Positions 1-13,540 of a stretch of DNA of 64,000 bases are shown here, one piece after another. The notes below the pieces were generated by a model, which did not search any database, was not told the origin of the DNA, and saw only the letters and a program-made list of their open reading frames with translations. The position numbers were made by a program, and so were the translations under genes. Source of the DNA: Ciona savignyi (lineage: Eukaryota > Chordata > Ascidiacea > Phlebobranchia > Cionidae); NCBI GenBank assembly GCA_000149265.1, contig CH003301.1, forward strand, positions 1,441,044 to 1,505,043. The letters are read 5' to 3'. Each line of letters starts with the position of its first letter. The first letter of the stretch is position 1.

Positions 1-52
1 TTAAAAAACAAAGATTGGATCGTTCTTTGGTTAGACATATCAAACAATCCAG

Positions 53-1739
<1,687 letters not shown>

Positions 1740-2714
1740 CACTCATCTGGCTGTCCTATGAAGTTTTAGTCAATTTGTGAACAAACTTTTCGAAGAAGTG
1801 TTTTTACTTTTATGTTATTATGCACTTAAGTTTTTGTCCGCTGTTGCGAATCAACATAATTTTAATCATTGATTGTATTACTTTTGACACTGCTACAGTT
1901 GCAACATAATTTCTCAAACATCTTTGTGTTTTAATAATAATCAGGAAAGGTGCTCATTCCCCAACTTACACTTTTTCTCACCTATTTTTAAAGCAATTTG
2001 CTTTAAAACAGTTTTTATTAGTAATCCTATTAAGTTGGCTTTCTCTAACTGATTATAAGCTTGCACTCCTCAAAATCTCCAATACATAAAAATTTTACAA
2101 TTTATTTTCATTGGAAGATTCTAGTTTTTAACCATGAAGAAGCTTTTCTACGTATTTCAAAGGTTTAAAATATGATATTACATTTTAACTTCAACGTAAA
2201 TGTGTGTTTATGTAAGTTGACATTACACAACTTTAGGCGGTTATCTCTCTTAAAGTGATGATCAACCAACTCATATGTTTTCCTACTTAATTCCATGCTG
2301 CAGATACTGAATAAATATTAGGTAAACAGATAACGAACGGGTATCTGAACATCCCCCTTTCCCTCTCATTTTAAGTCCTGCTAAAAATTGTCTTCTACAT
2401 CACACATTCCAATAATAAATGTAAAACAGTAGAGTAATTATACAATTAGAAGATGTTTGATTATTAGGCGATCAGTAGTGTAATTAATGTTTACTCTTGT
2501 ATTATACTGGACACTCCTGAATTCATTAACCATACAGATTAGACATAGACAAAACAATGGTGTCCCTGTACGACCCGAAGCTAGTTAAGTGTATTCAAAA
2601 ACAAGTCCTGATTTGAACGCAACCAATCGGAGCAAAAATTGTAAATTTAAATTGCCTTACCTCTAACACCTAGGCCACACAAAAACAAGTATTCACCACT
2701 ATCATTATAAATAT
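1740..2714. other. Convergent 3' intergenic, TRAF7/OST4
   Basis: No coding exon seen on either strand. It should hold the 3' UTR of TRAF7; candidate AATAAA signals on the plus strand lie at 2310-2315 and 2414-2419. The remainder is AT-rich, low-complexity spacer up to the minus-strand poly(A) signal of OST4. Confidence 0.5.
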
Positions 2715-2720
2715 TTTATT
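2715..2720 (-). promoter_or_regulatory. Poly(A) signal of OST4
   Basis: AATAAA on the minus strand (TTTATT on plus), about 380 bases beyond the OST4 stop codon. Placement is inferred from the hexamer only. Confidence 0.45.
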
Positions 2721-3021
2721 GACAAGTGTTGAACGTGGCATCATATAAAACCATTTTACTATTTACTTATCAGAATATTGCACAACTCAGGTGGTTGAAA
2801 ACTGTATTATTAGCATTTTTGGAATATTGTGAAGTAAAAATCCATCTGAAAAAATGAAAATTATTACTAAATATGTGCAATGAAGGGTAACACTAGAAAA
2901 AGGGAAGGATAGAAGCCCTTTAAAACTATGGAAACTAATTTTGACTGCCCTGAACACTAATCTTAACCCCAGCCTTCCCTCCTTTTAGTTTTCCCCGCCA
3001 AAGGAAACAAACATAAAATAA

Positions 3022-3073
3022 AGTTGGAACTTACAGTATAAAGTTGCAGTTGGAACTTACAGTATAAAATTGC
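3022..3073 (+). repeat. 26-bp tandem duplication
   Basis: Two copies of a 26-bp unit beginning AGTTGGAACTTACAG, at 3022-3047 and 3048-3073, with one mismatch. It lies in the 3' UTR of OST4, just past the stop codon. Confidence 0.8.
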
Positions 3074-3097
3074 TGTTTTGTGATTTTAATAGCTTGA

Positions 3098-3214
3098 TTA
3101 TTCAGATTTGGAACGCTGGTTGTTGACTGCTACATAATGATATGCCACCACCAAAAGAAATAAAGAAACTCCAAGCATATTCGAAAAAACTGCAAGTTGT
3201 ACGTCGGTGATCAT
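3098..3214 (-). CDS. OST4: OST4, small oligosaccharyltransferase subunit
   Basis: Single-pass ER membrane microprotein that stabilises the catalytic STT3 subunit in the oligosaccharyltransferase complex (N-glycosylation). The 38-codon ORF runs from ATG at 3214 to TAA at 3098. It begins [10 protein letters not shown] and continues with [12 protein letters not shown] and YHYVAVNN, which is nearly residue-for-residue the animal OST4 pattern as remembered (human form 37 aa). Residues about 12-25 form the membrane helix and the tail is short and hydrophilic. The start is fixed by the conserved MITDVQ. A probable 5' UTR exon (about 3539-3600) is joined by an intron: donor GTAAGA at 3538 and acceptor TTTAACAG just before 3227 on the minus strand. 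That intron contains a SINE tail fragment. Converges with TRAF7 and diverges from TENT2. Confidence 0.95.
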   Translation of the reverse strand: MITDVQLAVFSNMLGVSLFLLVVAYHYVAVNNQRSKSE

Positions 3215-3384
3215 GATTCTTGAAAGTCTGTTAAATAAACATTAATAAAAATGTAAAAAACATGATTTTTTACTAGGCCTATTAAGGACGGTAATATAAA
3301 ACAATAGGAATTAAAAAAAAATCTCCGTAAACCACGTTACCGTTATTGGATTTAGTAAGTTGTAACAATTTTTTGCAAAGTTTT

Positions 3385-3420
3385 GGATAGGATAGGATAT
3401 TCATGTTTATCCCCGTGAAA
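3385..3420 (-). repeat. SINE tail fragment
   Basis: GGATAGGATAGGATATTCATG followed by TTTATCCCCGTGAA: the 3' end of the tRNA-derived SINE described at 9758-10059, in minus orientation, inside the OST4 5' UTR intron. Confidence 0.75.
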
Positions 3421-4089
3421 AAGTTTCATATTTTGGAGCTAATATAAAAGTTTCATATTTTCGTACTGTCTGTTTTAAAAAGTTTAAAATAAAATTTTTC
3501 TAATTCAAACAACAAATTTGCCCATATAAATATCTTACCTTTAAAATCCCTTCCAACTTTTCTCTCACAAATACGGCGTCACAATCAAAAATTATTGCCA
3601 CGGAAGCAATGTTGCGCTATTTTGGTTACGCTCTAGTTGAATTCATAGATGTTTTAAAAATATTGGATATAATAGTCCTGTGTTATCTCCAAGAAATAAA
3701 AATCGGAAATCTAGAATTGCACTTTTACAAATTTAGTTTCGGTTCGGGTTTTTACGATTTAATAAGGTTCAAGTTCTGTTTCGGTACGAACAAAACAAAT
3801 ACTTTACTTCGGACTGGTTAAGGAGTTCAGTTCAGTTTCAATAGGGTGATTTGACATACAACGCACATTCATTAAATAAAAATTATGCTATATAATAATA
3901 AATGTTTGAGGTAAATAGATGCAGGTGTGATATAGTTCATCCCAATATCAATTTAACGATTTAACTGAAGAGGTGGCTCGGATTCTGATTCGGAAATACA
4001 CTGCTTAAACCGGTTTACGGGTTTGAGTTCTGTTTCGGTTTGACTTCATGGAGAAAACACAAGCAGAGTTATTACACTGCCAATCGTCA

Positions 4090-4311
4090 TGGATTAGTGC
4101 GTCGTTTTCAACAAATGGTTGAAGATCCGAAACTGGTCACTAGCTATATAGACATTGCCTGAACACAGCGGATTAATAGTTTCTACTAAATTGAAGAAAT
4201 GTCTTAATCATACATTGCAAAAAGCTCCGGTAACCCGGTGGGCGCGAAGTAATCTGACGATTGCCCGTATGTTAACCCCATTGTTTTTTCCATTCACGGG
4301 GATAGGCATTC
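4090..4311 (+). repeat. tRNA-derived SINE, diverged copy
   Basis: Follows the consensus of the 9758-10059 copy from the head (TTAGTGCGTCGTTTTCAA) through the body blocks GACATTGCCTGAAC, AGCTCCGGTAACCCG and TCTGACGATTGCCCGT to CATTCACGGGGATA. Many point changes suggest an old insertion. Confidence 0.8.
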
Positions 4312-4318
4312 TCAAATG

Positions 4319-4518
4319 AGTTACGGCCAGAGTACCTCGCGCCAACTGTCGGGTTACTTGAGATATTGTAGTGTGTTATATAGGAGATGTTCCTTTAGTT
4401 TTAGCAAAACCAATTAAACCCTTGATTTCAAGCGATGCTCGCTAATTGCCTTCCCCAAGAACACAACCGACTGGCTAGCCTAGCGATCAGTTTCAAATGT
4501 GCGCTCGTTAATTGAAAT
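4319..4518 (-). repeat. tRNA-derived SINE, diverged inverted copy
   Basis: Minus-strand copy of the same family, recognised from CTCGCGCCAACTGTCGGGTTAC, AACACAACCGACTGGCTAG and GATCAGTTTC. It lies tail-to-tail, within about 10 bases of the plus-strand copy 4090-4311, so the pair forms an imperfect inverted repeat. Confidence 0.75.
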
Positions 4519-4817
4519 GTGGTCCTTAAGTAAATTTAAAGCTTCCTGGTCTAACATTTTACTCACTTTTATACTAAAAAGAACTGCTTTCCGACTATGT
4601 CATTGCGTTTTTTATGTTATTTATTTTTCACCGGGCTTTCTATGAATAAAAGTCGAAAAACATCTCTTGCTTACGGGAAATTCCCAATATCGGCTCTTGG
4701 AAATGGGAAAGTGTTTTTTGATGTTCCTTTTAATTATATAAATACACACAGGTTATTAATGTTTTTGTACCCGTATTTATATTTTCCTACATTTCAGTTT
4801 TAGAATTTAGGTCGGGT

Positions 4818-7800
4818 ATGGCGTATCGGATACCTGACGAACGCCGTTTTAACTCAGATTGGAAAGGCCACCATGAGTCTCAACATTTTTCTAAAAAGTC
4901 GCTGCAAGAACAACGGTTTCGCTTCTCCCAGATGCCTAAGTCTCGTTATAATGCAGGAGCCTCTTCACGAAATTTTAGACGAAGGCGACAGGCTCACAGG
5001 AACAGCGAATTTGTACGAAGCCGTCATTCCCATTCAAATGTTAATGACCAACCTCCAAAACGATGCCTGGGTGATCAAGCACATCAATACCCACAACATT
5101 TGCCCGAAAGATCGCAATTCAATGCAATGAAACGGCCATACCAACACACTGAACTTGGTGGTGATAACTATAATCAACAAAAAAGAATGCGCACAGACCA
5201 CACAACAACCAAACATGTTGAATTTAAACAGGAAAACACATTGAAACCAAGCTCCTCCAATGCCGTAGTGCATTCAAACTGTGCAGATGATGATGATGAT
5301 GATTCAGTGGTATTTGTTAAAGAGTACAACAAAAATAAGATTACACTTGAAGATTCATTTATTGAATTGAATAGCGATTTAGAATCTGCAGAATTGAGTT
5401 CAAAGCAACAAGTCATCAAAGGAGAACACAGCACTTCACCCACTTCTATCACAGGTGAAACAACGACAAGTGACTCTCAAAACTGCAAAGATTCATTGAC
5501 AATTTCTCATTTACAAAATCATAACAATGTTTCAAATGCAGGAAACTTGGCAGTTTTTCCAGAAGTTGGCGATTCCGATTGTGTTATTTTATCTGATCTA
5601 GAGCAGCATGACGCAGCAGTTCTCGAACATATTCTTGTACCTTCTGCTGATACAACTATTACACAAAACAATGGGCCCAGTACAAACTTAAAACAAAGGT
5701 TAAACCAGGACTTGATTACTATCGTTGGAAATGCCGAAACTCCTTCATCATCCAAACCACCTAATGGTTCTGTTATACAAAATAAAGATCATCAAAATGC
5801 GAATACGTCATGTTCTTTCAGTCAACAGGTATAATTGTGTCATTTATGCTTTTTATTTAAAGATCCTGACAATATATTTAATAAATGCCATCATAATATA
5901 TGTATTTAGCTATAATTTTGTTTAAATGTTAGACCCCTAGTTAATATTTATTTGTACTTTTAATACAGCAAGGGCCAAAGGAGACACATCCTGATTTTAT
6001 TCCGCTGAAGAAAGCCAGACCTAGTTCAGGTATTCATAGGCGCCAAGTTTCTAAAATGCGTAAGGGTGCGAAAAAAAAAATTCACGCGAGAATTTTTTTT
6101 AAGGTACATTTGTTGATCACTGAAATATTTTCAAAATTACTGTCTTTCAGGCTGACTTAAAGTTGGCATGGCAAAGCAAACTAAGCACGGTTAAATAAGA
6201 GGTAAAAGATTTTTAAAAACTTCAACGTTAATAAATAACAACGTGAAAAAGTTTGTTCTCTCCCTGCCAGCGCGAAAAGGTCCACGATCCTTAATAAACA
6301 AACTAACGGTTTTCTCTTTTATGCCAAGTCGTCGCCGCCGTGGTTTGCTTTGCGTTTGCTAAAATAACTGATAAATGTCTGTCTTTGGCGTTTCGACATG
6401 ATATGCCTACTTAAATTGCTCTAAAAAGAAATAATATACACTGCATTCAATTACAAAGCAGTTTAAAATATTTCCATCGCGCTAGAACGAATGCTGCGTT
6501 TTAACAAATTTAATTATTCCTAAGCGCACTAAAACAGCATTGGGATAAGGTATAACACGCATTAACTTATTTCATAACAATGGCGACTGTTCTCACTGCT
6601 GCACACTTTGCCAATAAAAGACAAAGGAATCGTGGATTCATGACAAAATAAAGTGTATTGTTATGCAGAAAGTGAACATTAATAAATACTGTTTAACTTG
6701 TTTTTTTTTTTATCGCATTTGGTTTCTGCTCACGAATTCAGTGATAATAACCCTATTTTTTTATGTCTACTTTATTCGTAGACGTTTTGGTTACGTATCT
6801 GTTGCCATACTTGGTGCAATTTAAAATTCGTTATTCATTTAAACACGGAAGTATAAAACTACTAAATCGATTAGGTTCCATGCGCCGTAAAACGATTGAA
6901 TCAAAATACAGCTTTAGACACAAATGTGAATACTCACCAATGGGATGGAAACATCGTTGAATAAACTCAAAATTTTAAGTTTATGAAAATTATGTTTTAT
7001 CCTGCGCTAACCGCCGACCGTACGAGTTTTAATGAAGAAATACTTACCCATTTCTTCCATTGTTAACGCGGGCTCACGGGCAACATCGTATTTGCACACA
7101 TCATCATAAAGAAAGTTTACACTTTTCGCAAAGGTGCGAGTGATATAAGTGACGTTATGCAGCGAGTGCGTGGTCCGTTTTCAACCAACGTTATCGTTTG
7201 GCAGTTGGTGTATCGATCGAATATATTATACTTATTGGTAGGCCTAAATCGTAAAATTAGATATCGGTTTTTACAAAACTATTTAATTATCAAAATATGA
7301 TCAAAAATATATATCCATCTCAACTGAATAAAATTTTTTAAAGCATGCAAATATGCGCGAGTGCGCGGCACCTGCGCACCCGCTAACTTGGCGCCTATGC
7401 AGGTATTGTTATGTTATATACCGGTACCTTTATAAGTAATTTGAATATTATATAATACCAGTGTTTGCTTTTACAGAAAGCACTCCAAAATGTAAAGGTC
7501 CACCTGATTTTGAACAAATTGAGAAACTACTAAAATTTGACTATAAAAGTTTTAATTTGACTTCTGTCGAATGGCAGCAGTTTTTTCAACAAGACAAGGT
7601 TATTTTCTTATATATTAATTTAAACAAATTTATGGCCATAGGCTCTTAGGTTTAAATTGTTTTGTAAAACACAACTTGATTTACTCATGTTTGCCAAACA
7701 TTATGGTTCAGTACCGTACATGGTCAGGCTTACGAATAGGATAGGATATTCATGTTTATCCCTGTGAAAGGGAAAATCAAGGGAGTTATCACACAGGGAA

Positions 7801-10237
7801 TCGCCAGGTTACCTCGCACACCACCAACTGGTTACCAAAGCTATTGCAGTATGTTTTGTATAATTCAAACAATTTAATATGGTAGAACTCATCATTCCAC
7901 TAGGTTCAGGCAATGTCTGTTATTTGTCTTGCCCAAAGACACAACCGGCTAGTTAGCGACCAGTTTCGAGTATGCAACCCTTCAGCTGAAAGGCAACAGC
8001 ATAAGCCACTGAGCTATATGGTTGGACAACCAGAACTTTAATTCGGTATTTTTTATATGTTTACAAAAAACTATCCAATATATTATTTTTTTAGCTATCC
8101 AGACAGATATATCAATTTATGAAAGAAAACCAACAAAAGTCTGATTTTCTTTTGCAAAAGATTCGAATTTCAAAGGTACATTAAAAACATATATTTCCAT
8201 TGAGATTAACAATTAACTGAATTTGTCCAACATAATAGTTTGCAACCTGTGTTACATTGTCAGGGAATGCAACTGCACAAATGTATACCATGCTTTGTAA
8301 TCTTAATGATTAATTCACAGGCTTTGAAAGATGCAGTGTGCTATACAATGGTACGACAAGCTGAAATTTATTTAGTTGGCTCTTCTATTAATGGATTTGG
8401 ACGATTGACATCGGATGCAGACCTATGCTTAGTAATCGACCCCAAGAGCAATACTGTAGTATGTTTATGGTTAAACTGGAATAAAATTATTAACCATATT
8501 TTGTTATTTTATTTTTTGATTTATTTCTTACTTTTCAGAAAAGAAAAATAGTTTTGGACCTTCTTCGGAAATTAAAATCCCTTCTACATAATGCTCATTT
8601 TGTAAGAAACCTGCAGCTTATATTTGCTACGGTAAAATACCATTTACCTGAAATGTCTGCTTTATTTTCAGGTTTAAAAAATATTTTTTCTGTATTTAAC
8701 AGGTACCTATTTTAAAATTTACGGACAGCATAAGTGGGATGGAATGTGACTTTAATGTAAACAATCTGACCGGCATCAGAAACACATTTTTATTGTTGGC
8801 CTATGCAAGATGTGATCCAAGGTAAAAAATGAACTTTATATTACAATGGTAGTTATATATCATGGTCATTAATTCAATTGATAAATACTTATAAATTCAT
8901 TTAGGGTTCGACCAATGGTTCTATGTATAAAAGAGTGGGCTCATTCTAATGATATAAACAGTGCCCAGTATGGAACACTGAGCAGTTATGCTTTGGTGCT
9001 TATGATACTTCATTACCTTCAGGTAAGTTAGTTTAAGATAACATTGTACCGCCACACACCAGTTCTGTATATAGCATTTTCATTACTGATTTTTCCAGAA
9101 TGTCAAACCGTGTGTCATTCCAAGTTTACAAGCAATTCATGAAGATGAATTTACATCATTTACAAAAGTTCATACTATGTTTGAAAAAATATCGAACTTG
9201 CCTGTCATACGATCGGAAAATCGCTCTCCTGTCTCTGAGCTAATGAAGGGTTTCTTCAAATACTTCTCACAGTTTGATTTTGTGAACAAAGTTATTTCGA
9301 TCAGACTTGGAATGGTAAAATAATTCTGTTATCTCAAGTTTTTAACAAAATTAAGCACGGGGTATTTAGAGTTACCATGTTGCAAGAACAGCTGATCCAC
9401 GACTTTGGATGAAGAAATGTCTTAAAATAGAAGAACCTTTCGACTTGAGCAATGTTGCAAGAGCAGTTCAAACGGGAAAAAAATTTGACAAAATAAAGTC
9501 TTGTATCAGGTAGTTTGTTATAAAAATTTAACACATTTTATATTTTAGGACTACATATTATACCATTACCTTAAAAATGTGGGATCCTTAACCAATTGTC
9601 TAGCTAGTGGCTGGCTTCTATTCCATGATTTTGTATCTACCTGCAGCCCGTTGATGCTTTTAGTGGTTGCAGTAACCAGCAGGACTGAGAAAGGCTAGTT
9701 TAATGACTATTACTTTCAGCTTGTATTGGCAAGATTGTGTATACTTTAAATATTGTTCCGGCCCGGTGGTCTAGCGGTTAAGTGCGTCGCCTTTCAATCG
9801 AAAGGTTGCATGTGCGAAACTGGTCGCTAGCTAGTCGGTTGTGTCCTTGGGCAAGGCACTTTACGGACATTGCCTGAACCCAGCGGATTAATGGGTTCTA
9901 CCAAATTGAAGAAACGTGTTTATCATATACAACACACTGCAATAGCTCCGGTAACCCGACGATGGGCGCGAGGTGATCTGACGATTGCCCGTGTAATAAC
10001 CCCCTAGGTTTTCCCATTCACGGGGATAAACATGAATATCCTATCCTATCCTATCCTATTGGATTTATGGTAAAATATGTAGTGCTAGTAGTTAACACGT
10101 ATCTAAAACTTTAAAACTTAGTCTTGCAAAAGTATTTTTTTGTCGTTGAAGAAATCATAACTAACTTTTTGTTTTGTAGGAATGCGAATATTGCTTTAAG
10201 AAATGAAAATCTAAGAACAATAATACCGCAATTGTAG
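4818..10237 (+). CDS. TENT2: GLD-2/TENT2 cytoplasmic poly(A) polymerase
   Basis: Non-canonical poly(A) polymerase that extends poly(A) tails of mRNAs in the cytoplasm. Model: exons 4818-5828, 5969-6029, 7477-7598, 8095-8175, 8321-8455, 8539-8631, 8703-8821, 8905-9022, 9099-9314, 9370-9509 and 10180-10237; every junction keeps frame, giving 717 residues. Residues 1-337 are one polar, disordered, charged exon with a DDDDDDS stretch, longer than the vertebrate N-terminus. The nucleotidyltransferase signature VGSSINGFG then DAD gives catalytic D457 and D459; the third acidic residue is D517 in MECDFNVNN. The nucleotide-recognition part has GTLSSYALVLMILHYLQ, and the C-terminus has the conserved IEEPFDLSNVARAV block. 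Introns hold an hAT-type element and two SINEs. The start is the first ATG of the long exon; no upstream coding exon was seen. Confidence 0.92.
6035..7399. mobile_element. Non-autonomous hAT-type DNA transposon
   Basis: A 1365-bp element with perfect 15-bp terminal inverted repeats, CATAGGCGCCAAGTT at 6035-6049 and its complement at 7385-7399. It is flanked by identical 8-bp target-site duplications CAGGTATT at 6027-6034 and 7400-7407. Eight-base duplications and a CA-beginning TIR are typical of the hAT superfamily. GC-rich subterminal sequence with GCG/CGC steps resembles binding repeats. No transposase ORF is present, so it must have been mobilised in trans. It makes up nearly all of intron 2 of TENT2; without it and one duplication the intron would be about 74 bp. 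Confidence 0.9.
7735..8029 (-). repeat. tRNA-derived SINE, near full length
   Basis: Minus-strand copy in TENT2 intron 3. The tail GATAGGATATTCATG is at the low-coordinate end; the body contains GTTACC, TTCAGGCAATGTC and GACACAACCGGCTAG; and the tRNA-like head ends at about 8029. Moderately diverged. Confidence 0.85.
9758..10059 (+). repeat. tRNA-derived SINE, full-length reference copy
   Basis: About 302 bp in TENT2 intron 10. The head GGCCCGGTGGTCTAGCGG resembles a tRNA with a pol III A box (tRNA-Glu/Asp-like GGTGGTCTAG). A B-box-like stretch AAGGTTGCATGTGCGAA follows. The unique body contains GACATTGCCTGAACCCAGCG, AATAGCTCCGGTAACCCGAC and TCTGACGATTGCCCGTG. The 3' end is a CTATC/CCTAT simple repeat. 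Used here as reference for the other copies. Whether it equals a named Ciona SINE such as Cics-1 cannot be decided from the sequence alone. Confidence 0.9.
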
Positions 10238-11421
10238 ACGGTCCTATTTCAAGTACAAGAGAATGATTGTGCTATGTATGGATTTTTATACAATCACTAT
10301 TATTAGTTTTTACTTGTAACGATCAGTTTTTTTTCTCCTTGCTCTTCTTTTAAGAGCCATTTCTTTATTATTTGACTACTTTCTTATTTAATATTGAAAA
10401 TTTCAAAACATTAAAAGGGGGTTCTTAGAGAGTGTTCAAGCTGTTTGAATACCACATCAAATTATGTGCATGCATGATTAGCAGTTGAAACTTATTTTTG
10501 AGCAAGAATGTTTGGTAATTAGCTACAGTTTTGTTTAACATATCAACCAACTGGTTTTTACCACCTTTTGCTAATAACCTTGTTTAAAACTGACTGCAAC
10601 CTTACTAACTACTTTTTAGCCAATGGCCTGATGAGCTTAAAAAGACTAGCAATGTCATTAGGATCATGCAAGCTTTTTACAATTAAAACAACTTTATGAA
10701 GTTGTTAAAAGTTAGGCAAAATACCATACAAAACGCTGCCAATCCAGTAGTCTGAGCATATGCAAGTTGGAAACACGTTGAAGTAATAAATTCCTGGTAA
10801 TTCCACACGAAAATAAATTTATTTCGTAATCAGTCTTTTTTTATTAAACTACATTTGGATAGTTTTTCCCCAACAATAAACAATTTATGGGGATTTTTGT
10901 TTAGTCGCATAGCTTAAAATGTACCCTTTGTAGTATGGCGATAGGTACGAGGTAATCTGGTTACGCATAAGATTACTTCCGTGCGTTGTTTCATCCATGA
11001 GCTAAACTAAAAGATGTCTCGCGATGTCAGCTAACACGGTGTTAGCCAACATTACTCTATCGAAATAACAAAGTTGGCCTCTTCCAGTGTGTCATTTTGT
11101 GGGAGTTTTATTTTTTAATTTAGTGTTTGAATCGGTTTAAATTCAAGCTTGCTGCAGTTTCCGCATCATTGGGATAAAAAAAACATCCTGCTACTCCGGA
11201 GCCGCAGGTTGCCGTCCCATGGTATAGCTAGACTACACAAATTTAATTAAAATGACTGCCCGAATTCAAACGTCCATGATGGCTACCAGTAAAAACAAAT
11301 CGGTTTACAGATTACCTCACAGTTTGTCTGTCAAAGTTGTTACAATGTGTTGTAAATTTTGATTGTGTATTTGTTGTATATCGGTTTTGTACGACCTCGC
11401 ACCTACATCCTCTTTAGATCT

Positions 11422-11455
11422 AAACGAGCTAAGTTTCCGCGATGGGCTCGTCACC
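11422..11455 (+). repeat. Dispersed repeat fragment (inverted relative to 33.37 kb)
   Basis: AGCTAAGTTTCCGCGATGG followed by GCTCGTCACC resembles the complement of 33364-33402, which contains GGGCTAAG and GATGGGCTCGTCAC. Likely two pieces of one repeat family; class unknown. Confidence 0.4.
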
Positions 11456-11645
11456 GGGTTCGTTTTTACTTACTGTTACCATTCGCACGACACTTTTAAA
11501 TCCTCTATTTAGAGGCGACGCATTGCCAAAAGACGTAGAGAGGCATAATGCAGTTAGAGTTAATTCCAACACATATGTATCTTTTTTGCAAGTGGACTTC
11601 CGGCGGCAAAGTACGCATTAGGCATTACATTACTAAGTCGGATGC

Positions 11646-11745
11646 NNNNNNNNNNNNNNNNNNNNNNNNNNNNNNNNNNNNNNNNNNNNNNNNNNNNNNN
11701 NNNNNNNNNNNNNNNNNNNNNNNNNNNNNNNNNNNNNNNNNNNNN
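11646..11745. other. Assembly gap (100 N)
   Basis: Exactly 100 consecutive N, the usual placeholder for a gap of unknown size. An ORF spanning it is meaningless. Confidence 0.99.
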
Positions 11746-13319
11746 GAAAATACAATAATGATAAAAACTTGTTTCAGTAAGTATTATGTAGTAACAATTA
11801 TTACTAATGAGGCACTCGGCCGTAAAAACCTCAAGAAATAAAATTTGTGGTTAGAAAGTAAAAGTACTATTTTAATTCGACTGATTAATATAAGTAATTG
11901 GCATCGCTACATATATGGAACGTCTAATGTCACTGAAGCTTATAGAGGTCAGCGATTATGAGTCGCAACATATCAATTAAATATGATTTAGTCCACGAAA
12001 CGAACCATACCCAACAACGATGAATTAATCGAAACCCTTGCGACTGATCCCCTTTCCAAGTAAACCTGATTATTATTTGTTAAAACTGCAATATAAAAAT
12101 ATTTGTTACAACAAGTTTATTAAACACAAATTTGTCAAAGAAAAGTATGTGGTAAAGCTAAGTAGTGCAATAAATGCATTATCAAATCGCAAGTCATTAG
12201 CAATGATTAAAGTTGTATTTGGGGCTTACTATCCTCCAGTGTTAAGATTATGTGGATCTTTAAAACTAGAAACTTAGCTGAAAAGTTTTAATTTTCCGAA
12301 CTATATGGCAGTGTGTTATATGTGGCTCAGGCGCTTCTTTTGTTATAGTCGTGCCTTGTCCAAGGACACAATCGTTTATCGACTGTGAACGCAATAAAAA
12401 AAACATCATTTGCTGTATAGAAAGAAATAACATGCTTTAATATGCACCGCACACATTATAAAATACTAAGAGTGATTAAACTCGATCATTTCTGCATGCA
12501 GAAACATGTATAGCGGTTACTTAAAATGTGTTTTAAAAATATGGTGGCTAACACGTGGTCGACAACTTCTAGTTCAAATAACGATCATTCGACTCAAACC
12601 CTGGTAGAGCGCTACGTTTTCTCATTCCATGTGTGCAGTTTAGAAAATATATTACCCGGGGAGACTTTGTATGCCACAGCATAGGCTAATAATTCTAAAA
12701 CGGCCCTATATATACCGAGCTATGGGTTGATTGTTAGAGTGCGTTATTTTGTATTTTTGGAAGAACTGCCCGAAAAGTAGACCAAAATGGAAATATATAT
12801 ATATAAACCAAAATTTATTACACACTTTCCTTATAGTATATTTCAATTGCCTTGTTTTACATCAAACATATAACGATCTTGAGTTGTTTTTTCTTATCAA
12901 AATTAGTTTAATTAAATGTAAAACCGAACTGCTTAAAGCTTTTATACAAACCTTTAACTTTTATACAAACCCTTTTTTATAAAAAGATCTTCCAGTGGTT
13001 AAGGAAAACCAAGACTGATATCGACGTTTTAAAGACATAAAACAAAAGAGGCATAAAAAAGTTTAAAAGACATAAAACAAAATATGGGCAATGACATAAA
13101 ACTGTTGTTTATGACAGCAGAGGCATTGCTTTAGGTCTCGTAAACTTTGTATTGTTTAAAACCGCCTAAGAATTAATACCCAGCTGTATTATATGCTTTT
13201 TAAGTGTCTTGCCAAAAGAGCAAAATGCATAAAGCCAGTTAGCCTACTATGTTTAAACAAGCAATTTTCCCAAGGGAAATAAAAACGCCATCATAGGTTT
13301 GAAACTTGGATCAAAAACA

Positions 13320-13540
13320 CAAAACTCACAATTGTCAGGTTACTACCTCGTGTGCTCTATCGGGTTACCGGAGGTGTTGCAGTGTATTAAAAACGATGGA
13401 ATAGCTTAAGGTTTGTTTACCCATTAAATACCTTAAGTTTTTTTTAGGTTGAAAAAGCTTTGGGGTTGTGTAACCCAATGTTCTACTGGGTTTAAGCTTC
13501 CTCTGTTATGTGTCTTTACTATCGAATCATTTGGGTAGAA
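13320..13540 (-). repeat. Degraded SINE copy
   Basis: Minus-orientation remnant recognised from CAATTGTCAGGTTACTACCTCG, CGGGTTACCGGAGGTGTTGC and a later TGTTCTACTGGGTTTAAGC block. Much decayed; ends uncertain. Confidence 0.5.

Larger units (their letters stand above)
3601..4817. other. Divergent OST4/TENT2 intergenic region
   Basis: Holds the upstream regions of both genes. Its centre is occupied by two diverged SINE copies in opposite orientation. No further gene is supported; the short ORFs here have no recognisable content. Confidence 0.5.

Noticed and set aside
11548..11841. 97-codon ORF spanning the N gap
   Set aside because: The reading frame runs through 100 unknown bases, so it has no meaning.
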